Source of the DNA: Pseudomonadota bacterium
Lineage (GTDB): Bacteria; Pseudomonadota; Gammaproteobacteria; Burkholderiales; Burkholderiaceae_B
DNA length: 19,362 bases
Reading direction: 5' to 3'
Assembly (NCBI GenBank): GCA_023386765.1
Contig: JAEWJD010000074.1
Coordinates: 1 to 19,362 of the forward strand
Shown: positions 13,306-19,362 of the stretch, in pieces
Numbering within the stretch: the stretch's first letter is position 1
Layout: the number at the start of each line of letters is the position of its first letter
The notes under the pieces: generated by a model
The model's input: the letters and a program-made list of their open reading frames with translations, nothing else
What the model was told of the DNA's origin: nothing
Database searches by the model: none
Made by a program: the position numbers and the translations under genes

Positions 13306-13710
13306 ATGCACACGATGGACAACGACCCCGCGCGCGGTGGCGTCAGATGGCTGCTGAGAGCCGAAGGGTTGTGCGTGTTGGGTATTGGCTTGCTGGTCTA
13401 TGCCGAGCATGGCGCGGGTTGGCCCTTTTTTGTGGTGGGGTTCCTGCTGCCGGACTTGACGTTGCTGGGTTATCTGGCCGGCCCGCGCGTGGGGGCCTGG
13501 CTATACAACAGTGCCCACTCTTACGTGGGGGCCATGCTGTGCCTGGCCGCGGGGGTATGGTCGGCCGCGCCCTGGGTGATCGCCGCCGGATGGGTCTGGG
13601 TTTGCCATATCGGCTTTGATCGCATGCTGGGTTACGGCCTGAAGTATGGCCAGGGCTTTCGCTATACCCATCTGGGAAAGATCGGCCGCGGCACGGCTGC
13701 GCGGCCCTGA
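13306..13710 (+). CDS. DUF4260-family small membrane protein
   Basis: A 134-residue protein with about three to four membrane segments (roughly 16-34, 38-58, 68-85 and 86-104). The signature WLLRAEGL near the start, LLPDLTLLGYLAGPRVGAWLYNSAHSYV in the middle and HIGFDRMLGYGLKYGQGFRYTHLGKI at the end is what I recognise as DUF4260. The function of the family is not known to me; the C-terminal His/Asp/Tyr-rich block after the last helix is its most conserved part. AGGAAGG (13297-13303) precedes the ATG at 13306 closely; the in-frame ATG at 13315 is an alternative that would remove three residues. It probably has its own promoter and ends before the shared terminator with tex. Confidence 0.85.
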   Translation: MHTMDNDPARGGVRWLLRAEGLCVLGIGLLVYAEHGAGWPFFVVGFLLPDLTLLGYLAGPRVGAWLYNSAHSYVGAMLCLAAGVWSAAPWVIAAGWVWVCHIGFDRMLGYGLKYGQGFRYTHLGKIGRGTAARP

Positions 13711-13724
13711 GCCAGCCCAGATGC

Positions 13725-13767
13725 AAACGCCCCACGCAGAACCCGTTCTGCGTGGGGCGTTTCGTTT
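13725..13767. terminator. Strong bidirectional terminator between DUF4260 gene and tex
   Basis: The arms 13725-13742 and 13745-13762 are perfect reverse complements (18 bp, from AAACGCCCCACGCAGAAC). On the plus strand the stem is followed by TTTCGTTT and on the minus strand it ends in GTTT, so both convergent genes can use it. Confidence 0.92.
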
Positions 13768-13780
13768 GGCGCTGGCGTGA

Positions 13781-16165
13781 TTAGCGCTTCAGCTTGGCAA
13801 AGGCGTCGGCCATGGCGCTGTTGGCCGGCGAGCCTTGGCGGCCCCCCTGCTCGTTGCCACGGCGTTGCGAACGATCGTTGCCGTTGCGGGTGCCACCGGC
13901 CGGCGCCGAACTGCGGCGTTGCTGCGGTTCCGCGCTGTCGTTCAGGCGCATGGTGAGGGCCACGCGCTTGCGCTGCACATCGACTTCGAGCACCTTGACG
14001 GAGACCGTCTGGCCCACCCGCACGACGTCGCGCGGGTCTTTGACGAACTTCTCGGCCAGCGCCGAGATGTGTACCAGGCCGTCCTGGTGCACGCCGATGT
14101 CGACAAAGGCGCCGAAGTTGGCGACGTTGGTCACCACGCCTTCGAGCACCATGCCGGGGTGCAGGTCGTTGAGGGTTTCGACGCCTTCCTTGAACTGGGC
14201 GGTCTTGAACTCGGGACGCGGGTCGCGGCCAGGTTTTTCCAGTTCGCTGAAAATGTCGCGCACCGTCGGCAGCCCGAAGCGCTCGTCGGTGAAGTCTGCC
14301 GGCGAGACCCCTTTGAGTGCTTCGCGTTGGCCGATGATCTGGCGCACGTCGGCCTTGATGCGTGCCACGATGCGCTCGACCACCGGGTAGGCCTCCGGGT
14401 GCACCGACGAGGCATCCAGCGGGTTGTCGCCATTGGGGATGCGCAGAAAGCCGGCAGCCTGCTCAAAGGCCTTGTCGCCAAAGCGCGGCACGCTGCGCAG
14501 CTGTTCTCGCGTGGGGAAGGCGCCGTTCTCGTCACGCCAGGCGACGATGTTCTTGGCCAGGGAATTGTTCAGGCCCGAGACCCGCGCCAGCAGGGCCGCC
14601 GAGGCGGTGTTGACGTCCACTCCCACCGCGTTCACGCAGTCTTCGACCACGGCATCGAGGGAGCGGGCCAGCTCGCGCTGGTTGAGGTCGTGCTGGTATT
14701 GACCCACGCCGATGGCCTTGGGATCGATCTTGACCAGTTCGGCCAGCGGATCCTGCAGGCGGCGGGCGATGGACACGGCACCGCGCAGGGTGACGTCCAG
14801 GTCCGGGAATTCGAGCGCGGCCACTTCCGAGGCCGAGTACACCGAGGCACCGGCTTCGGAGACCACCACGCGGGTGAGCGACAGCTCGGGGAACTGGCTC
14901 ATCATGTCGGCGACCAGCTTTTCGCTTTCGCGCGAGGCGGTGCCGTTGCCGATGGCGATCAGTTCGACCTTGTGGCGTGCACACAGCGCGGCCAGCGTAT
15001 TGATGGTGCCCTTGCGGTCCATGCGCGGCTCGAAGGGGTAGACCGTGGCGGTGTCGACCACCTTGCCCGTGCGGTCGATCACGGCCACCTTGCAGCCCGT
15101 GCGGATACCGGGGTCCAGGCCGAGCACGACCTTGGGGCCGGCCGGCGCGGCCAGCAGCAGGTCTTTCAGGTTGGCGGCGAACACGCGGATGGCCTCGGCC
15201 TCGGCTTGTTCGCGCAGACGCCCGAAGAACTCGGTTTCAAACGCCGTGAGCAGCTTCACGCGCCAGGTCCAGCGGCAGACCTCACCCAGCCAGCGAGCGC
15301 GCGGCGCGGCGTCCAGGGCAAACAGGCCGTTGCCCAGCTTGAGGAAGGCGGCGATACGGCTCACGCAAGGATGGGGCAGTTGCGCTTCGAGCTCTTCCTG
15401 CAGGCCCACGCGCAGTTCCAGCACGCCTTGCTGGCGGCCACGCATCAATGCCAGCACGCGGTGCGAGGGGAGGGTGCGCAGCGGTTCGTTGAAGTCGAAC
15501 CAGTCGCGGAAATTGGCCCCTTCGTTTTCCTTGCCGTCGACCATCTTGGAGTACAGCAGACCGGTGCTCCAGAGATGCTCGCGCAGGTCGGCCAGCAGGT
15601 CGGCGTTTTCGGCAAAGCGTTCGGCGAGGATGTCGCGCGCGCCGTCCAGCGCGGCCTTGGCATCCTCGATCTTGGCTTCCGGATTGAGATACTGCGCGGC
15701 AAGCACAGCAGGATCGCAGGACGGGTCTGCCAGGATGGCGTCAGCCAGCGGCTCCAGCCCGGCTTCGCGTGCGATCTGAGCCCGCGTGCGACGCTTGGGC
15801 TTGTAGGGCGCGTACAGGTCTTCCAGGCGCTGCTTGGTTTCGGCGCTGGCGATTTCCTGTTGCAGTTCGGGGGTCAGCTTGCCTTGCTGGTGAATCGATT
15901 CCAGGATGGCGATGCGACGCTCTTCGAGCTCGCGCAAATAGGAAAGGCGGACCTCCAGGGTACGCAGCGCGCCGTCGTCCAGGCCACCGGTGGCTTCCTT
16001 GCGGTAGCGCGCGATGAAGGGCACGGTGGCGCCGTCGTCCAGCAGATCCACGGCCGCGGCGACCTGGCTGGCGCGCACCGCGAGTTCGGTGGCCAGTTGT
16101 TCGATGATGCGGGCGTGATCAACAACGCCCGGCGCGGCGTTCGTGAGAGCGGAAGTTTCAGACAT
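13781..16165 (-). CDS. tex: Tex, RNA-binding transcription accessory protein
   Basis: A 794-residue cytoplasmic nucleic-acid-binding protein, first described in Bordetella pertussis as affecting toxin gene expression. Domain order: helical Tex N-terminal region (about 15-205, with the family block TVPFIARYRKEATGGLDD at 47-64), a middle helical part, a YqgF/RNase-H-like domain (about 343-460, starting VVLGLDPGIRTGCKVAVID), helix-hairpin-helix motifs (about 505-575, with GVDVNTASAALLARVSGL and FGDKAFEQAAGFLRI), and an S1 RNA-binding domain (670-741, GMVLEGVVTNVANFGAFVDIGVHQDGLVHIS). A basic, low-complexity tail (745-775, RRSSAPAGGTRNGNDRSQRR) follows. The length matches the family (about 770-790). 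Start ATG at 16165 fits the family N-terminus though Shine-Dalgarno is weak. It is divergent from the helicase gene. Confidence 0.98.
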   Translation of the reverse strand: MSETSALTNAAPGVVDHARIIEQLATELAVRASQVAAAVDLLDDGATVPFIARYRKEATGGLDDGALRTLEVRLSYLRELEERRIAILESIHQQGKLTPELQQEIASAETKQRLEDLYAPYKPKRRTRAQIAREAGLEPLADAILADPSCDPAVLAAQYLNPEAKIEDAKAALDGARDILAERFAENADLLADLREHLWSTGLLYSKMVDGKENEGANFRDWFDFNEPLRTLPSHRVLALMRGRQQGVLELRVGLQEELEAQLPHPCVSRIAAFLKLGNGLFALDAAPRARWLGEVCRWTWRVKLLTAFETEFFGRLREQAEAEAIRVFAANLKDLLLAAPAGPKVVLGLDPGIRTGCKVAVIDRTGKVVDTATVYPFEPRMDRKGTINTLAALCARHKVELIAIGNGTASRESEKLVADMMSQFPELSLTRVVVSEAGASVYSASEVAALEFPDLDVTLRGAVSIARRLQDPLAELVKIDPKAIGVGQYQHDLNQRELARSLDAVVEDCVNAVGVDVNTASAALLARVSGLNNSLAKNIVAWRDENGAFPTREQLRSVPRFGDKAFEQAAGFLRIPNGDNPLDASSVHPEAYPVVERIVARIKADVRQIIGQREALKGVSPADFTDERFGLPTVRDIFSELEKPGRDPRPEFKTAQFKEGVETLNDLHPGMVLEGVVTNVANFGAFVDIGVHQDGLVHISALAEKFVKDPRDVVRVGQTVSVKVLEVDVQRKRVALTMRLNDSAEPQQRRSSAPAGGTRNGNDRSQRRGNEQGGRQGSPANSAMADAFAKLKR

Positions 16166-16319
16166 CTCGATACGTCGACAAGGGAAAAAGAAGGGTCAGC
16201 AAGGGCCGGATTGTGCCATAAGCGATTCCGGCGCCGCGGACCCGGGATGCGGGTTCGGTCAAAGGGAGCCGGCGCACGGCACAAGTCGCGGCGCGTTAAT
16301 ATGGCGTCCAATTTAGCGC

Positions 16320-18395
16320 ATGTCACCCCGAATGCTGGACCTGGATATTTCAGAATTTTTCGACGCCGATGGCCCGCTGGCCAAAGCCATGCCGGGCTAT
16401 CGCCCGCGTCACGCGCAGGTAGCGCTGGCGCAAGCCATCGAAAGCGCCATGGCCGATCGTGCCACGCTGGTGGCCGAAGCCGGCACCGGCACGGGTAAAA
16501 CCTGGGCCTACCTGGTGCCCGCCATCGTGCAGGGAGGCAAGGTGCTGGTCTCGACCGGCACCCGGACCCTGCAGGACCAGCTCTACGCGCGAGATCTGCC
16601 CAAGGTGCGTGCAGCCCTGGGCGCGCCGGTGACGGCCGCGCTGCTCAAAGGGCGTGGCAACTATCTTTGCCATTACCATTTGGAACGTCTGCAGGGCGAT
16701 GACCGCGCCCTGAAATCGCGCAGTGAAGTCGCCCAGCTGCGTCAGATCCAGGTCTTCGCCGGCGTCACCAAAACCGGTGACCGTGCCGATCTGGCACAGA
16801 TCCCCGAGGATGCCGATATCTGGCAGCGCGTGACCTCGACGCGCGAAAACTGCCTGGGCCAGGAGTGTCCGCGCATCCGCGACTGCTTCGTGGTCAAGGC
16901 CCGCCGGCAGGCCCAGGAGGCCGACATCGTGGTGGTTAACCATGCCCTGTTCATGGCGGATCTGGTGTTGCGCGAAGAAGGGGTGACGGATCTGTTGCCC
17001 GAGGTCGACACGGTGGTGTTCGACGAGGCGCATCAGTTGCCCGATACCGCCACGCGCTTTCTCGGTAGCAGTGTCTCGACCCATCAGTTGCTGGATTTCG
17101 CCCGTGCCCTGGAGGCTGCCGGCCTGGCGCAGGCGCGCGAGGCCGCCAAGTGGAGCGATGTGGGCCGCCAGGTCGAGACAGCCGCCCGCGAGTTACGTCT
17201 GGCCTGTGCGGCGCTGGAGCACTTGCCGGGCCGCAAGGCCACCTTCGAGGCGATCCCGGAGCCTGAAACCTTCGATGCCGCGTTGGCCCAGCTGCGCCAG
17301 GTGCTGGAGGCGGCCACCCGGGCCTTGACCCAGGTGGCCGAGAAGCATCCGGATCTGGCCACTGTTGCCCGCCAGGGTGCCGACCTGTGCCTGAAACTGG
17401 GGCGCTGGTCGCTGCCGGCCCGCCATGGGCACGGTGACGAGGGCTGGGGCGAGGACATCTATGCGCCGGCTGATGAGCCCGCTGATGCGCTGATGGAAAG
17501 CCTGGCCACGCAGGAGGCTGCGGCCTGGAGCGGGCCGGCCGTGCGCTGGGTCGAGCAGGGGCAGCACCATGTGCGTTTGCATGCCGCGCCCTTGTCAGTG
17601 GCGCAGGCGTTTTCACGCTATCGCAAGGGCGGGCAGGCCTGGGTGCTGACCTCGGCCACCTTGTCCGTGCAGGGCGACTTTGGCCACTTCACGCGCCAGC
17701 TGGGTCTTAACGATGCCCGCACGGGACGCTGGGAGTCGCCGTTCGATTATCCCTCGCAGGGGCTGCTCTTCGTGCCCCAGGGCATGCCCGAGCCGCAGTC
17801 GCCGCAGTTCATGCAGCGTTTCGTCGACAACCTGCTGCCCTTGCTGGAGGTCAATCCGGGCGGTGCGCTGGTGTTGTGCACTACCTTGCGTGCCGTCGAG
17901 CGGGTGGCGCAACTGCTGGGCGAGGCCTTCGAGCAGGCCGGCCATGAGTGGCCGTTGCTCAAGCAAGGCCAATCCACCCGGCGCGATCTGCTGGAGCGCT
18001 TCGCGCGCCTGGAGCACCCGGTGCTGGTGGGCAGCGCCAGTTTCTGGGAAGGGATAGACCTGCCCGGTGACATGCTGACGCTGGTGGCCATCGACAAACT
18101 GCCTTTCGCGCCACCGGACGATCCGGTGATCGAGGCGCGTCTGCGTGCCTGCCGCGCCGAGGGCGGCAATCCCTTCGCCGAGTATCAGTTGCCCGAAGCC
18201 GCCATCTCGCTCAAGCAGGGAGCCGGCCGGCTCATCCGCACTGAGACCGACTGGGGCGTGTTGATGGTGGGGGATCCCAGGCTGGTCGAAAAGCCCTATG
18301 GCAAGCGCCTGTGGCGCGGCCTGCCGCCGTTTGCACGGACCCGCGATATCGGCGCGGCGCTGGCCTTCTACCGCCAGCACGGCAGCGAGGACTGA
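16320..18395 (+). CDS. DinG/YoaA-type ATP-dependent DNA helicase with Fe-S cluster
   Basis: A 691-residue superfamily 2 (XPD-like) helicase, expected to unwind DNA 5' to 3' during repair or replication stress. Motifs: Walker A AEAGTGTGKT (Thr55-Thr61 region), motif Ia STGTRTLQDQLYARDLP, four Fe-S ligands Cys117, Cys178, Cys183 and Cys189 (NYLCHY and ENCLGQECPRIRDCF), NHALFMADL, DEAH box FDEAHQL (235-238), SATL (445-448), FWEGIDLPG (575-583) and motif VI QGAGRLIR (633-640). Length and cysteine layout fit the YoaA branch rather than the exonuclease-fused DinG forms. The ATG at 16320 is used, but the in-frame ATG at 16332 (MLDLDISEFF) is equally plausible; neither has a clear Shine-Dalgarno. It faces away from tex across a 154-bp region in which TAATAT (16297-16302) is the only promoter-like hexamer I see. 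Confidence 0.95.
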   Translation: MSPRMLDLDISEFFDADGPLAKAMPGYRPRHAQVALAQAIESAMADRATLVAEAGTGTGKTWAYLVPAIVQGGKVLVSTGTRTLQDQLYARDLPKVRAALGAPVTAALLKGRGNYLCHYHLERLQGDDRALKSRSEVAQLRQIQVFAGVTKTGDRADLAQIPEDADIWQRVTSTRENCLGQECPRIRDCFVVKARRQAQEADIVVVNHALFMADLVLREEGVTDLLPEVDTVVFDEAHQLPDTATRFLGSSVSTHQLLDFARALEAAGLAQAREAAKWSDVGRQVETAARELRLACAALEHLPGRKATFEAIPEPETFDAALAQLRQVLEAATRALTQVAEKHPDLATVARQGADLCLKLGRWSLPARHGHGDEGWGEDIYAPADEPADALMESLATQEAAAWSGPAVRWVEQGQHHVRLHAAPLSVAQAFSRYRKGGQAWVLTSATLSVQGDFGHFTRQLGLNDARTGRWESPFDYPSQGLLFVPQGMPEPQSPQFMQRFVDNLLPLLEVNPGGALVLCTTLRAVERVAQLLGEAFEQAGHEWPLLKQGQSTRRDLLERFARLEHPVLVGSASFWEGIDLPGDMLTLVAIDKLPFAPPDDPVIEARLRACRAEGGNPFAEYQLPEAAISLKQGAGRLIRTETDWGVLMVGDPRLVEKPYGKRLWRGLPPFARTRDIGAALAFYRQHGSED

Positions 18396-18422
18396 GCCAG
18401 GCCGTCTCCGGCTGGCTGGTTT
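18395..18422 (+). terminator. Hairpin at the end of the helicase gene
   Basis: AGCCAG (18395-18400) and CCG (18402-18404) pair with CGG-CTGGCT (18409-18417), with one bulged G and a TCTC loop. The stem begins at the last base of the helicase stop codon and is followed by only a short TTT, so termination may be partial. Confidence 0.45.
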
Positions 18423-18531
18423 ATAGTCGACCAGAACTCGTGCGAGGCGGCCGCGGCACAGCAGGGCGGCCCCCGGGCGTTCGTTCGTGGACCGGCGCAG
18501 ACCGGCATCGACTACGACTTGGAGACAGGGC

Positions 18532-18963
18532 ATGCAGGATAGGCAGCAACGGGTCGCGGCCAGCTTCGGCGCGCAAGGCCTGATGAGCACATTGGGCGCG
18601 ACGCTGGCTTTCGTCGGCGATGGCGAGGTGCATATCGCATTGCCGTTTTCCCAGCGCTTGTCCCAACAGCATGGTTTTGTGCATGCAGGAGCCATCACCA
18701 GCGTGGTCGACAGCGCCTGCGGCTACGCGGCGCTTACGCAGGCGCCTGTCGGTTGCGAGATCGTGACGGCGGAGTTCAAGATCAATTTCATGCGCCCGGC
18801 ACTGGGCCGGCATTTCCTGGCCGTAGGCAAAGTGCAGAACGCGGGCCGATCGCTCACGGTGTGCACGGGGGAAGTGCGCGCTTTCAGTGCCGACAAGCCA
18901 GGCTACAAAGTCGTCGCCCTGATGCAGGCAACCCTGGTCAACGTGGCGGCTGAGGCGCGCTGA
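18532..18963 (+). CDS. PaaI-type hotdog-fold thioesterase
   Basis: A 143-residue cytoplasmic acyl-CoA thioesterase candidate of the PaaI/hotdog superfamily. The central block QQHGFVHAGAITSVVDSACGYAA (45-67) holds the family HGxxHxG motif and Asp60, which matches the position of the catalytic acid of PaaI; TAEFKINFMRPA is the conserved second strand pair. Length is typical (130-150). The ATG at 18532 is chosen because GGAGA ends 6 nt upstream; an in-frame GTG at 18487 would add 15 residues that do not look like the family. It lies 136 bp after the helicase, same strand, possibly cotranscribed by readthrough. No aromatic-degradation genes are near, so the acyl-CoA substrate is unknown. Confidence 0.93.
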   Translation: MQDRQQRVAASFGAQGLMSTLGATLAFVGDGEVHIALPFSQRLSQQHGFVHAGAITSVVDSACGYAALTQAPVGCEIVTAEFKINFMRPALGRHFLAVGKVQNAGRSLTVCTGEVRAFSADKPGYKVVALMQATLVNVAAEAR

Positions 18964-18975
18964 GGCGGCAGAAAC

Positions 18976-19032
18976 GATTTCGCCGCCGCCCGCCCCGGCC
19001 CCCGGGGGGGACGGAGCCGGCGGCGGCGAATC
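18976..19032. terminator. GC-rich convergent hairpin between thioesterase and bamD
   Basis: GATT plus CGCCGCCGCC (18976-18979, 18981-18990) pairs with GGCGGCGGCG plus AATC (19019-19032) with one bulged T, a 14-bp stem. The 28-nt interior (18991-19018) contains a further C-run/G-run palindrome around CCCCCGGGGG. It fills most of the 87-bp gap between two convergent gene ends, so it probably ends both transcripts despite lacking long T-runs. Confidence 0.6.
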
Positions 19033-19050
19033 CGCCGCGCAGGACGTCGA

Positions 19051-19362
19051 TCAGCGGAATTGGAAGGGATTCCACCAGCTCTTGTCGTCCTTGAAGCCTT
19101 CTTTCTTGAGCTTGCTGTTGGGGAAGTTGCTGTCCAGCACCCGCCCGGTATCGTCCTTGAGCTCGGTCATCTTCAGCTTGTCATAGGACAGCCACATGAT
19201 GTAGAGCGCCTCTTCGGTGGCAGGCGCGCCCTCGAAGTCGGTGATCACGGTCTGGGCGCGATTGATGGCAGCCAGATAGGCGCCGCGGGTGTAGTAGTAG
19301 CGCGCCACATGCACTTCGTTCATGGCGATGGCGTTGACCAGCCAGGTCATGCGCTTCTCGGC
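19051..19362 (-). CDS. bamD: Outer membrane assembly lipoprotein BamD, C-terminal part (5' end outside window)
   Basis: The frame runs from the right edge (19362) to TGA at 19053-19051, giving 103 residues. The segment NEVHVARYYYTRGAYLAAINRAQTVITDFEGAPATEEALYIMWLSYDKLKM is the hallmark C-terminal tetratricopeptide part of BamD (ComL/YfiO), including the VARYYxxRGAYxAAxNR motif. BamD is an essential lipoprotein of the BAM complex that inserts beta-barrel proteins into the outer membrane. The tail (KKEGFKDDKSWWNPFQFR) is typical of betaproteobacterial forms. The lipobox and first TPRs lie beyond the window. The gene should be transcribed leftward and end at the hairpin 18976-19032. Confidence 0.95.
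   Translation of the reverse strand, partial: AEKRMTWLVNAIAMNEVHVARYYYTRGAYLAAINRAQTVITDFEGAPATEEALYIMWLSYDKLKMTELKDDTGRVLDSNFPNSKLKKEGFKDDKSWWNPFQFR

Noticed and set aside
13835..16498. Very long open frame on the plus strand opposite tex
   Set aside because: It is an antisense shadow caused by high GC and codon bias: the composition is His/Gln/Gly-rich with no recognisable domain, while the minus strand carries the full Tex domain set.
18487..18531. GTG start giving a 158-residue thioesterase
   Set aside because: The added 15 residues do not resemble the family N-terminus, and the ATG at 18532 has a well-spaced GGAGA.
1..19362. tRNA or rRNA genes, CRISPR arrays, insertion sequences, prophage genes or att sites
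   Set aside because: I looked for tRNA-like cloverleaf ends, regularly spaced repeats, transposase or integrase motifs and terminal inverted repeats and saw none.

Overview
The window reads as chromosomal DNA of a GC-rich betaproteobacterium, most likely family Alcaligenaceae (Bordetella/Achromobacter group). The grounds are the high GC, the gene repertoire (a Bug-type solute receptor paired with an MmgE/PrpD enzyme, a TrpRS with a long C-terminal extension, Tex, and a TonB siderophore receptor with PepSY partners) and the protein sequences themselves. No rRNA, tRNA, CRISPR array, insertion sequence or phage gene was seen. No stretch longer than about 180 bp lacks a gene.

Left part (1-4431): the 3' end of a TonB-dependent siderophore receptor is followed by an AT-rich patch (candidate Fur box, then a strong terminator-like hairpin) and a tight three-gene set, DUF3649 - PepSY membrane protein - DUF3325, probably for handling iron-siderophore at the inner membrane. 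Then comes trpS, whose C-terminal extension contains a run of 12 G, and a perfect palindromic terminator.

Middle part (4504-13195) is the accessory and most interesting region. A MarR-type regulator gene lies divergent from a complete homodimeric pyruvate-dehydrogenase-E1 (AceE-family) paralog, and an operator-like element (10401-10437) lies between them. Almost the same element (29 of 37 positions identical) occurs 5.2 kb away at 5151-5187, between a divergent glutathione-S-transferase-like gene and a gene for a 346-residue protein. That protein matches only the C-terminal part of the E1 family: it keeps the region of the catalytic Glu and the transketolase C-terminal domain but lacks the thiamine-diphosphate/Mg binding domain. 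The two elements therefore appear to define a local regulon: MarR, E1 paralog, E1-like fragment protein and perhaps the GST. A separate catabolic module (LysR regulator, divergent MmgE/PrpD enzyme, Bug periplasmic receptor) sits between the two halves, joined to them only by convergent gene ends (19 bp overlap on one side, 9 bp gap on the other).

Right part (13306-19362) is mostly housekeeping: a small DUF4260 membrane protein, an 18-bp-stem bidirectional terminator, tex (minus strand), a divergent DinG/YoaA-type iron-sulfur helicase, a PaaI-type hotdog thioesterase, a GC-rich convergent hairpin, and the 3' part of bamD entering from the right edge.
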